A stretch of 64,000 nucleotides of DNA, taken from NCBI RefSeq assembly GCF_902702935.1, contig NZ_LR738855.1, positions 2,046,001 through 2,110,000 on the forward strand, written 5' to 3'. The notes below the pieces were generated by a model, which ran no database searches, was not told where the DNA came from, and saw only the letters and a program-made list of their open reading frames with translations. The stretch is from Corynebacterium rouxii (lineage in GTDB: Bacteria > Actinomycetota > Actinomycetes > Mycobacteriales > Mycobacteriaceae). Positions 1 to 7,586 of the stretch are shown one piece after another. Made by a program: the position numbers and the translations under genes. Positions within the stretch are counted from its first letter, which is position 1; the number at the start of each line of letters is the position of its first letter.

Positions 1-592
1 AACCACACGGTTGTCTGATATTCGACTCGCAGACACGCAGTTGGCCTACTGCGCATCCAGCGGACGCTTGCAGCTTTTCGACGCCCACGGCACCGAACTC
101 CTCCCCGCATACATGGGATACATCACTGACCGGGGACTGCCATTATCTACGCAAGCCCTCATGCTCCTAGCGCCACCCATGCATTGTTCCTTGGACTTTT
201 TCCCGCGCACGAGTTCAGAGATAGTGCATCAGGCTCGTCTACTCCTAGGAGATGTTGTTCTTGCGCGAGAAAGCTGGATTTTTCCCACCTCAAGCACCTC
301 TATGGATATTCCGTGTCTCCTAGAAGAGGCACTGGTGTGGTGGCGCAGCATTGCCCGACATCACGACCTACCCGAGTGCGGAGTTCTGCGAACATTCGAT
401 GCCCACGGCGTTGTGGGTAAAGGACAGTTTTATAACTCCCAAATCATGGGAACGATCACCAACCTCATACGCGCATTGCGCAACGCTCACTACGGGTTTG
501 TGATTGAGGAATTCTTTCCCCACGCCGGCGCGTCCGGTGTAGCACAGGAATACATAGTAACAGGAACGCGCTCTTTGAAGGAGGGTATCTAA
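1..592 (+). CDS. Lantibiotic dehydratase (LanB-type), C-terminal part, gene begins before the window
   Basis: The reading frame is open to the left edge, so only about the last 195 residues are present. The visible part matches the end of the Lant_dehydr_N (glutamylation) domain. It has the stretch FDAHGTELLPAYMGY, like the usual DAHG-E-P-x-x-G segment, and ends with EEFFPHAGASGVAQEYIVT, a typical LanB tail. In RiPP pathways this domain uses Glu-tRNA to glutamylate Ser/Thr of a precursor before elimination. The stop overlaps the next start (TAATG), so the elimination domain is carried by a separate gene, the split arrangement usual in thiopeptide and goadsporin-type clusters. Family assignment is from motifs only. 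Confidence 0.75.
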   Translation, partial: TTRLSDIRLADTQLAYCASSGRLQLFDAHGTELLPAYMGYITDRGLPLSTQALMLLAPPMHCSLDFFPRTSSEIVHQARLLLGDVVLARESWIFPTSSTSMDIPCLLEEALVWWRSIARHHDLPECGVLRTFDAHGVVGKGQFYNSQIMGTITNLIRALRNAHYGFVIEEFFPHAGASGVAQEYIVTGTRSLKEGI

Positions 593-1605
593 TGCGTACA
601 ACCGACCCTTGGCTCGCTTTTCATATTTTTTATGGAGAAGACCCTTCTCTCTTGCTCCGCGACTGCCTGCTGCCTTTTGCTCATACATGCGTTGCAGAAG
701 GACTGGTAAAACGATTTTTCCATATGAATTACTGGTTGGAGGGCGCACACGTCCGCTTAAGGCTAGAGCTTTGCAATCCGGCAGATCGCGAGCGCGTCGT
801 ATGCGCAGCGCATCAGGCTATCCAACCGTGGATTGACTCCCATCCTTCCAGCGCGCCCCAGCTGTCCCTGTGCAATCCCGAAGGTTATCGGCGCCTCTTT
901 GAACACGAGTACCCCATGTCCAGGTTCTCCGACTATATCGATCAGGATGGTCTACCCCGTCTACAGCCAGATAACTGCATCCGAGAACGCTACTACGAGC
1001 GTGAATATGACCGCTACGGCGGACGGATAGGGATGTCGCTTAGCCAAGATGTTTTTCAAACCTCGACGTTGTTCGTCGAGAAGCTTTTACACTCTGGCGT
1101 TTTAGAAGCACGTACCTCACGACTAGCCGCGGCTGCGCTAGGAATGATCTGCACTGCGCATACAGTTTTGGCTTCCAACGCATCCATAGGACGTTTTTGG
1201 GAAAGCTATCACGCAGGTTGGACCTCGTCTTTTTTTATGCCCACCAGCTACACCTCGCCCACGGCACAGCACAAAATCGTCACCGAGACTCAGTCGCTCT
1301 CACGTGCAGCCACGCCATTTCGTGCGGCCTTGCGCCACGCCCCAGACGGTTCAAGTCTTCCCGAACCCTATGCCACTTTTACTCAACGCATGACCTCTCT
1401 CGTGGGCAAACTCCACGATGCATATGATTCCCGAGAGCTCGATTTTGGTGATTCTGCCGCAGAGGCCGGCCACACGTGGAAAGAGAATTCCATTTTTCTT
1501 CTGCGCTCTTATGTCCACATGACCAACAACAGGATGTCCGTCAACATCTCAGATGAGGCCTACCTAGCTTATTTACTGCACACGTTATATCGGGAGGCGC
1601 TATGA
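592..1605 (+). CDS. Thiopeptide-type bacteriocin biosynthesis protein (SpaB_C domain)
   Basis: This 337-residue protein has the hallmarks of the SpaB_C / TIGR03891 family: an aromatic start WLAFHIFYGEDP, then FFHMNYWLEGAHVRLRLEL, which fits the family signature ending in H-x-R-x-R. Such stand-alone proteins either eliminate glutamate from glutamylated Ser/Thr to give Dha/Dhb, or, in thiopeptide pathways, perform the [4+2] cyclisation that makes the central pyridine. Only one copy is visible here. Its position directly after the glutamylation protein favours the elimination role, but sequence alone does not decide. It is translationally coupled at both ends, overlapping the upstream stop by one base and the next start by four. 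Confidence 0.75.
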   Translation: MRTTDPWLAFHIFYGEDPSLLLRDCLLPFAHTCVAEGLVKRFFHMNYWLEGAHVRLRLELCNPADRERVVCAAHQAIQPWIDSHPSSAPQLSLCNPEGYRRLFEHEYPMSRFSDYIDQDGLPRLQPDNCIRERYYEREYDRYGGRIGMSLSQDVFQTSTLFVEKLLHSGVLEARTSRLAAAALGMICTAHTVLASNASIGRFWESYHAGWTSSFFMPTSYTSPTAQHKIVTETQSLSRAATPFRAALRHAPDGSSLPEPYATFTQRMTSLVGKLHDAYDSRELDFGDSAAEAGHTWKENSIFLLRSYVHMTNNRMSVNISDEAYLAYLLHTLYREAL

Positions 1606-2552
1606 CCAGCATTCATGATCTTCGGTTTGCTCCCGGCGCGGCGTTGGGCCCGATCATCCACAGTCCTGAACGAAGTTTCGCCGTAGCGCGTAATCCGCAG
1701 GGTGAGCTCAGCGAGCTAGGGCCTCAGGCCTGGATACTGTTGGACCTCTTCCGGCGACGAGACAACGGAGATAGCGTAGACACGAGGATGCTCGCTATCC
1801 CGCACGTGACTAAGGCCATACGTGCCATGGAGCAACGAGGATTGCTCACTACGACCTCGGATACCAGCGCATCTTCGCATCCCATAGGTATATTGGGGCG
1901 ACCCCGTGGAGGGTGGTTCGTTTCTTTTATCGCCCTGGTCATGATACTTGCGGCAGCAGCAACGGCCATCATCGTATATGCGGGCTCCGCCTTTACCCAA
2001 ACGCATAGCGCGCCTGACCTCACCGGTTTTTTCACGATTCTCGCCGGCGTCATCATCACTATCATCGCCCACGAATGCGCTCACGGCATCGCATTTTTCC
2101 TGCTAACAGGAATCAAACCGACAGCTTTTTCCGCTGCTTCTTTTCCCCGCCGGTTCCTCAGCCTGCAGCTACCTGGAATATTGGCGGTGTCCTCCCGCGC
2201 CGGGAGAGTCGCAGTGCTTGCGGTCGGGCCCGCAACCACGCTGATCTTTACGAGCCTTGCTGTGGTCCTCTACCACGAGGGGGTGCTTCCCGACGGCGCC
2301 GCATGGCTCCCCAGAATCTTATTTCTCACCTTTGTTGGCTCCCTTATTCCTGTTCCACATTCAGACGGAACCAAGATTTTGGAGACGATATCCAGAACCA
2401 ATAATTTACCAAAATTTGCATGGAATTTTGCACGGAGAAAACAACTACGTTCTGAGATATTTCAACAGCAAATCGTTACCATAATTGTTATTTACATTTC
2501 ACTTTATCTGGGTACCATAATGTTATGGGCGATCATAGTGCTATTTTTATAG
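1602..2552 (+). CDS. Membrane zinc metalloprotease-like protein (HExxH, M50-like) of the RiPP cluster
   Basis: The protein has 316 residues. Residues about 1-95 are soluble and look like a small winged-helix or PqqD-like peptide-recognition domain (GELSELGPQAWILLDLF, then a helix around VTKAIRAMEQRGLL). From about 105 on there are five or six hydrophobic segments. HECAH at about 157-161 gives two zinc ligands and a catalytic Glu, and PVPHSDGTKI near residue 250 resembles the third-ligand motif of site-2-protease (M50) enzymes. Related proteins occur in RiPP clusters as leader proteases or immunity/export factors. The ATGA overlap with the previous gene and the precursor 65 bases downstream tie it to this pathway. 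The recognition-domain call is tentative. Confidence 0.6.
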   Translation: MTSIHDLRFAPGAALGPIIHSPERSFAVARNPQGELSELGPQAWILLDLFRRRDNGDSVDTRMLAIPHVTKAIRAMEQRGLLTTTSDTSASSHPIGILGRPRGGWFVSFIALVMILAAAATAIIVYAGSAFTQTHSAPDLTGFFTILAGVIITIIAHECAHGIAFFLLTGIKPTAFSAASFPRRFLSLQLPGILAVSSRAGRVAVLAVGPATTLIFTSLAVVLYHEGVLPDGAAWLPRILFLTFVGSLIPVPHSDGTKILETISRTNNLPKFAWNFARRKQLRSEIFQQQIVTIIVIYISLYLGTIMLWAIIVLFL

Positions 2553-2616
2553 TTTTCCCTGACAGCCCATATCAGTAGTCCAACCGTACGTCTTCCCATG
2601 AAAGGAGCGCGCCATC

Positions 2617-2787
2617 ATGACAAACATGCACAGGGACACCATGTCCGACCTCAACCTGGATTTGCTCGCAATGGAGGTCGAGGGCCTCGAGGTAAACGAC
2701 TACGTCGATACTGATGACACCGCATTCTTCAGCATGTGTTCGTCCACTACCTCTTCCTCCTCCTGCATTTCCACGTCTTCCTCCTAG
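2617..2787 (+). CDS. RiPP precursor peptide, thiopeptide-like, 56 residues
   Basis: ATG at 2617 follows the strong ribosome-binding site AAAGGAG (2601-2607). A second in-frame ATG lies at 2641. The leader is acidic and hydrophobic and contains MEVEGLEVNDYVDTDD, which resembles the thiostrepton-family leader (LEISDYMDE, recalled from memory). After Met40 the peptide ends in CSSTTSSSSCISTSSS: 2 Cys, 10 Ser, 3 Thr and 1 Ile, so 15 of 16 residues can become azolines or dehydroamino acids. It sits between the dehydratase/protease genes and the YcaO gene. The Ser-rich tail recalls berninamycin-type cores. The exact cleavage site and the final ring system cannot be read from the sequence. Confidence 0.85.
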   Translation: MTNMHRDTMSDLNLDLLAMEVEGLEVNDYVDTDDTAFFSMCSSTTSSSSCISTSSS

Positions 2788-2814
2788 CTCCAAGCTTCTT
2801 CTCTAAGGAAGCTG

Positions 2815-2847
2815 CCGGAGCACAGCGACTTCCCCGTTGTGCTCCGG
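2815..2847 (+). terminator. Hairpin between precursor and YcaO gene (attenuator/terminator)
   Basis: A perfect 10-bp stem CCGGAGCACA / TGTGCTCCGG with a 13-base loop starts 28 bases after the precursor stop and is followed by TTCTGTTTG. A smaller hairpin AGCTTC/GAAGCT lies just before it. Such a partial terminator would make the precursor transcript more abundant than that of the downstream enzyme. Confidence 0.65.
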
Positions 2848-2860
2848 TTCTGTTTGCATC

Positions 2861-4312
2861 ATGATCAGTGCTTCTTCACTAGCGTTTACTGCCCTTGCAG
2901 ACACGCCTCCGCCACGCGAAGTCGACCGCCGTCGGACGGCCGGCTTTGCTACCACGCATGCCTTAAAAAACCTTTGTGACGTGGCAACCGAACTATCAGA
3001 CGATTCATCGTGGGCAATCCATGTACTCACGGGTCAGGTCGTGAAAATTCCTCGTCCCGTACCTGCTGAAAATTCAAAGCCGTATAGGCTTCCACTGGAG
3101 GCTCTTGATGGGATCGTCACTTCTGTCCTCGATCCCACCGTGGGGATTCTAGGCCCTGGTCACTTAGATCGCGGTTGGACTACGTCCGTTCCCTTTTCGG
3201 GGACTACCCGCATAAGAACCGCCCTCTGCAATCTTGATCTCACGTGGTCAGGACAGACAGAGTCGCTACACCACAGCCGAAACATTGCAGCCCTGGAAGG
3301 CCTGGAGAGATTGTGCTGTGCTCATTCTAGGGGAAGAGTGACTGTGGGGCCAGCGACCAGCTTTTCAGGAAAAGCTGTGCCCCCTACGCAGCTAGGATTC
3401 GGGGCGGACATGCTCGCCCTCAATAGCGGCCTGATTCCATGGTCGCCTGATGAGTCACACATGTGGGTGGAGGGACGCAATCTTCGCACGCACGATTCTG
3501 TGTTTCTGCCCGTTGAATGCGTTTATTACGGAGACATTCCAGCGCGTCGTTGGGCCGTGGGCAATTCCTCTGGCTCAGCCATTGGAGTTTCACTGGCCGA
3601 TGCCACCCATGCGGCATGCCTTGAGCTCATCGAACGCGATGCCATCATGTCCACGTGGGCGCGATCGATTCCTACCCAGCCCATCCTCCCCAGCTCTATT
3701 GCCGAACTCGGCCCGCTACTCTGCCGCGCACGGATACTGAGGCTTCGGATCCGACTCGCCCGGGCCTATACCGATCTCGGATTCCCCGTGGTTATCGCCT
3801 GCGTCGACGACGGCGCGGCAGTGTCTTTAGGATCGGCCTGCCGCGATTCGCTCAGTGCTGCAGCCGTCGCAGCCCTCAACGAAGCCTGGGCTTTTTACCC
3901 CGAGCGGCAGCGCGTTCGCAGTGCCGGGTCAGCTGTGCCGGAACATATTCGTTCTGTCCTTGACCACGCTAATCAGGTGTCGCTCCCAGAGTGGACAACC
4001 CCCATCGACAGGCTACTCGGCGCAGATCAACCACCGCGTCGGTGCAGCAGGGCTGAAGACTCAGTTACCCCGTCTGCTCTCGCAGCGCTTATCGACGCCG
4101 GCTTTGACCCCATCCGCATAAACACCACGCTGGCCGATGTCCAGGAATATGGCCTCACAGCCGTGACCGTGGTCGTCCCAGGCCTCGTCCCTATCGACTT
4201 TGGTTGGGACCGCCAACGAGCACAGTTTATGGAGCGACCCGCCCAGCTTTGCAGCCAAGCAACCGGTGGCATCATAAACCCATTAGAAACGACGTGCCAC
4301 CCCTTTGCGTAA
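2861..4312 (+). CDS. YcaO-domain protein, azoline-forming cyclodehydratase subunit
   Basis: From the ATG at 2861 the protein has 483 residues. It carries the YcaO ATP-binding signature: an E-x-x-x-E/R helix around NIAALEGLERLC, and further on GNSSGSAIGVSLADATHAACLELIERDA at about residues 234-260. The end (CHPFA) is close to the proline-rich C-terminus seen in azole-forming YcaO proteins. YcaO enzymes phosphorylate the backbone amide and cyclise Cys/Ser/Thr to azolines, normally with an E1-like or ocin-ThiF partner that binds the leader. That partner is not in the window and may lie upstream. The start is uncertain: no clear ribosome-binding site, and a GTG at 2837 lies inside the hairpin. 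Confidence 0.8.
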   Translation: MISASSLAFTALADTPPPREVDRRRTAGFATTHALKNLCDVATELSDDSSWAIHVLTGQVVKIPRPVPAENSKPYRLPLEALDGIVTSVLDPTVGILGPGHLDRGWTTSVPFSGTTRIRTALCNLDLTWSGQTESLHHSRNIAALEGLERLCCAHSRGRVTVGPATSFSGKAVPPTQLGFGADMLALNSGLIPWSPDESHMWVEGRNLRTHDSVFLPVECVYYGDIPARRWAVGNSSGSAIGVSLADATHAACLELIERDAIMSTWARSIPTQPILPSSIAELGPLLCRARILRLRIRLARAYTDLGFPVVIACVDDGAAVSLGSACRDSLSAAAVAALNEAWAFYPERQRVRSAGSAVPEHIRSVLDHANQVSLPEWTTPIDRLLGADQPPRRCSRAEDSVTPSALAALIDAGFDPIRINTTLADVQEYGLTAVTVVVPGLVPIDFGWDRQRAQFMERPAQLCSQATGGIINPLETTCHPFA

Positions 4313-4331
4313 CCGCTCCGAGGCACTGCGT

Positions 4332-5090
4332 TTATCGTTTTTGCTGGCGTTTCGACGCCGCGAAGGCTAGTAGCGCAAACACAACAGCCCACGCGGTGAT
4401 ATTCGCTACGGCCCACCACAGGGGAACAGAGGCTAACGTCCCATTCGCAGCGGCCTCTTCTGCGCCAGATATAGGAAAACGCGCTAGTTTATTTACCCCG
4501 TAGAGCGGCATGAAACGTGACATGGAGAGCAAAAATCCGCTGAGCGGAATGAACATGTTGGACAAAAATGCGCAGATCAGTACGCCAAAAGAGGCAATGG
4601 ACAAGGCAGCCTCACCGCGAATAAGCAGTGCAATTCCCAGCCCAAAGAGCGCAAAAGGTACCGCCGTAAGCCATGACGCTAAGAACGCCAAAGCCCACCG
4701 AAGATCGCCTTCTATCTGGGCCGTCGTCAAAGCGCCGATGGCGTACACCACGATGACTGGGGCAAGGGAAACCACCAAAACCGTAAATACCTTGGTAGCA
4801 ATGTATTTCCCGCCAACGAGAGGGGTCATCGCCAACTGGCGTCCCCAGCCTTTTTCCTGCTCCAGCGCCGAAGTGGCAGCAAGGCTCGTCGCCACGGTGA
4901 CAGAACCATAGGCAGCCATCGATGCCATCACTGTCGCGCTTACATTGCCGTGTCCCAGCTTGATCTCCGCATAACTTTGGATAGCACCAAAAAGGATGTA
5001 CATTCCCGCTGGCAGCAAGATTGCGAATACCAGGTTCGCCGGATTACGCACGATGCGCTTGACGTCTATGAGACCAAACCGAATATTCAT
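4332..5090 (-). CDS. ABC-2 type transporter permease
   Basis: A 252-residue protein with about six membrane segments, typical of ABC-2 permeases that work with a single-domain ATPase. It begins NIRFGLIDVKRIVRNPANLVF, a cytosolic lead-in helix usual for this family, and a membrane segment follows. It overlaps the upstream ATPase gene by four bases (ATGA coupling) and converges on the YcaO gene 20 bases away. The location suggests export of, or immunity to, the RiPP product, but drug-type ABC-2 pairs are common, so substrate is inferred from position only. Confidence 0.8.
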   Translation of the reverse strand: MNIRFGLIDVKRIVRNPANLVFAILLPAGMYILFGAIQSYAEIKLGHGNVSATVMASMAAYGSVTVATSLAATSALEQEKGWGRQLAMTPLVGGKYIATKVFTVLVVSLAPVIVVYAIGALTTAQIEGDLRWALAFLASWLTAVPFALFGLGIALLIRGEAALSIASFGVLICAFLSNMFIPLSGFLLSMSRFMPLYGVNKLARFPISGAEEAAANGTLASVPLWWAVANITAWAVVFALLAFAASKRQQKR

Positions 5091-6010
5091 GCTGCGTCCT
5101 TTGCCTTAGCATCGCGTGAATGAGTCAGCTCAATAAATGCGTCTTCAAGCGATGTCGTTGAAACCAACAAGTCATAAGCAGATGTGCGATTAAGGAGGTA
5201 TCGCGCAACGTCGTCTGGCTGCGTAGTGTCCAGTGTGATTCGATCACCGTTAATGCTTACGGTCTTAACCCCAGGCAGGCCAGCGAGCTCTTTCGTGGAA
5301 GCACCCGGAATAACAGCGCTAACGGTTGCACCTCGAACTGACGCCCTAATTTTTTCGATGGGGCCATCAGCGACGATTTTTCCTTCGCTGATAAAGATGA
5401 CGCGCTCCGCGAAATCATCCGCCTCTTCGATGTAATGAGTAGCAAAAATAATCGTGCGGCCAGCATCCGCTTCTTCGCGCATGATGCGCCAAAACTTCCG
5501 ACGTGCCTCAACGTCCAATCCGGCAGTGGGCTCATCCAGGATAAGTACTTGCGGATCTGAGAGCATGGCCAACGCAAAACGCAATCGCTGTTGCTGGCCC
5601 CCAGAGCATTTCTCTACTTTTCTGCGAGCAAAACTAGACAGATCCCAACGCTTAATCACGTCTTTTACCCGCCCACGCGCTCCATGTGCGGCGGCAACTG
5701 CCTGAATAGTTTCCCGCACTGTGAAGTCGGGAAGCAACCCACCAGACTGAAGCACTGCCTGGCACTTGCCAGAGCATGCGGCTTTGCGCGGAGGCTCACC
5801 AAGTACTTTCACCTGACCAGAATCAGGCGAGCTGAGCCCCAAAATCATGTCGATCGTTGTGGATTTTCCAGCACCGTTTGGACCCAAAAAAGCAACAATC
5901 TGGCCCTGTGGGACGCTAAACGACACCCGATCGACGACAACAAGCCCACGTTGGCCGTGCCGGTAGAACGACTTGGTAAGTTCGGAGACTTGAATGACTG
6001 GCGTACTCAT
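5087..6010 (-). CDS. ABC transporter ATP-binding protein
   Basis: The protein has 307 residues. Walker A is GPNGAGKST (about residues 44-52), the signature is CSGGQQQRL, Walker B is VLILDEPTAGLD, and the switch His lies in ATHYIEEAD. The C-terminal 80 residues form the small extra domain common in DrrA/NatA-type ATPases of drug and bacteriocin exporters. It is first in a two-gene operon with the permease. The start ATG directly follows AAATTT and a -10 TAACAT, so the transcript is probably leaderless. Confidence 0.9.
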   Translation of the reverse strand: MSTPVIQVSELTKSFYRHGQRGLVVVDRVSFSVPQGQIVAFLGPNGAGKSTTIDMILGLSSPDSGQVKVLGEPPRKAACSGKCQAVLQSGGLLPDFTVRETIQAVAAAHGARGRVKDVIKRWDLSSFARRKVEKCSGGQQQRLRFALAMLSDPQVLILDEPTAGLDVEARRKFWRIMREEADAGRTIIFATHYIEEADDFAERVIFISEGKIVADGPIEKIRASVRGATVSAVIPGASTKELAGLPGVKTVSINGDRITLDTTQPDDVARYLLNRTSAYDLLVSTTSLEDAFIELTHSRDAKAKDAA

Positions 6011-6016
6011 AAATTT

Positions 6017-6045
6017 ATGTTAGCCGATTAGTTAGCCAATGAAAA
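6017..6045 (-). promoter_or_regulatory. Promoter of the ABC operon with GTTAGCC direct repeat
   Basis: Reading leftward, TTTTCA (6045-6040), a 17-base spacer and TAACAT (6022-6017) end six bases before the ATG. GTTAGCC occurs twice on the + strand (6019-6025 and 6031-6037), 12 bases apart, covering the -10 and spacer. This looks like an operator. The core also matches half of a DtxR box, but the full 19-bp palindrome is absent. Confidence 0.45.
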
Positions 6046-6421
6046 GGGTATATATCGCTTAAAATAATGAGTAACCATCGAGAGGTTAGAAGCCCTTATC
6101 CCAAGCCATTACGTTGTTAGCAGTTCCACCCCAAGGCACCGAAGATCCATAGCCTGCCCACCCGAGTAGGCGGACTATGTTTATGCCCATTCCCGCCGTC
6201 CGAAAAAAACAATAGACCTAGTCACTGGCTTCGGTATGGCTTATCCCTGTCCCCGTTAAAAAAAGATCCGAGGAGGTGATACCACCGAAGACAGTAACAT
6301 ACTCCAACAGCTCAATAGGAACCTAACCCAGCCCAGACGGCACGAGATCTCACAGTAATATAGATGCCAACACGAAGGCTCGCTACGCAAGCTCTTCGAC
6401 ACATTCCTCACCAATGACACA
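6046..6421. other. Non-coding stretch between ABC operon and IS remnant
   Basis: No convincing gene. The left part is AT-rich. From about 6260 on it probably belongs to the decayed element: an AGGAGGTGATACC stretch at 6271-6283 resembles a ribosome-binding site, but no intact start or frame follows. Confidence 0.4.
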
Positions 6422-7373
6422 GAAGTCCTTGTCGTCGTCGATCAGCCCAACAACATCGACAGGCCACCGTCACAGTCACCCAAGCAATCAGCGCCGACGT
6501 TCGCCACCTCCCCAAGCTCACCATGCGACAGTTACCACGCACCCACATCAACAACTCCAAGACCGATATACGCAACGCCTACATCATCGCCCGCGCCTAC
6601 ACACACCTAATCAACCAGATACGATCCACACTCGTAGGAACCCACCCCACATTCGAACACGTCCTGCGTGAACAGATGATCCACCGCAAGCGGATCCTCC
6701 ACCTACTAGCGAAATACAATGGCCCCACCAAGATTCAACGCATCAGCAAAGCACGCCTAGCAGCCTTCGCACGTAATCACAGAGCACATAATCCTGAGCC
6801 CATCATCGACGCCATGCTTACTGCCAACCACAGCCAGACCGTATCCATCGCCGGTGCGAAATACGCGCAACTTGGCATAGCAATGCCCGCCAAAGATGCA
6901 CTAGCCACACTGGAACACCACAAAGAAACTGAAGCCCAAGTACTCGAACTCATCCAAGACATTCCTCAGACCGAGATCCTCTTGCCCATGCCCAGTATCG
7001 GCCCACGTAGCGCCGCACAAATCCCCATGACCATCGGCGATATATCCGACTTTCCTGATACAGCACACCTAGCTTCCTATGCAGGCCTGTCGCCACGGAC
7101 GAACCAGTCGGGAACATCCATCATGTCGAATTCACCCAACCGAGCCGGCAACAAAAAACTAAAGAACACCCCTATGGCAATCGTCTTTTGCATCAATTAG
7201 ATTCTTTCGTAGATTCCCGGCAATTCTACGAACGAAAACGCAACGAAGACAAAAGACACAACGCCGCAGTCGTCGCGCTCGCACGCCGACGCCCCAACGT
7301 CTTATTCACCATAATGCGCAGCGGAGAACTCTACAAAGACATCCCCACAACCCAAGAGGCCACAGCAGCCTAA
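6422..7373 (+). pseudogene. IS110-family transposase, frameshifted remnant
   Basis: Pieces of one transposase lie in three frames. At 6422 the frame reads EVLVVVDQPNNI, a trace of the N-terminal DEDD-type catalytic domain. From 6523 a 225-residue stretch carries the Transposase_20 region (LLPMPSIGPRSAAQIP, then FPDTAHLASYAGLSPRTNQSG). After the stop at 7198 the ending continues in another frame from about 7188 (FYERKRNEDKRHNAAVVALARRR). At least two frameshifts make it inactive. IS110 elements use an unusual DEDD recombinase and usually lack terminal inverted repeats, and none was found here. It separates the RiPP cluster from core genes. Confidence 0.8.
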
Positions 7374-7501
7374 CCACTCCAAACCCCGAAGCCGATTGTG
7401 CAAGAAGCCCAATCGACCCTTCAGCATGCCCGAAAACAACACCCGCAGCGTGAAGCAGAAACCCTTCACACCCCCTCCTCCAGCACAAACACCGCTACCC
7501 C

Positions 7502-7538
7502 TTGAAAAGTGATATCACTTAAATTAAAGTGATATCAG
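7502..7538 (+). promoter_or_regulatory. Promoter with tandem TGATATCA palindromes
   Basis: TTGAAA (7502-7507), 17 bases, TAAAGT (7525-7530). The 12-base direct repeat AAAGTGATATCA occurs at 7506-7517 and 7526-7537, exactly 20 bp (two helical turns) apart. Each copy contains the palindrome TGATATCA, and the first extends to GTGATATCAC. Overlap with the promoter suggests a repressor site for the downstream pair, which itself encodes a ribbon-helix-helix protein. Confidence 0.55.
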
Positions 7539-7586
7539 GTTTTAACACCCCCATCGGCCCCCACATTGAAAGGACCGGCCCATACC

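Noticed and set aside
6015..6045. DtxR iron box before the ABC operon
   Set aside because: Only the half GTTAGCC matches; the full 19-bp palindrome with its right half is absent.
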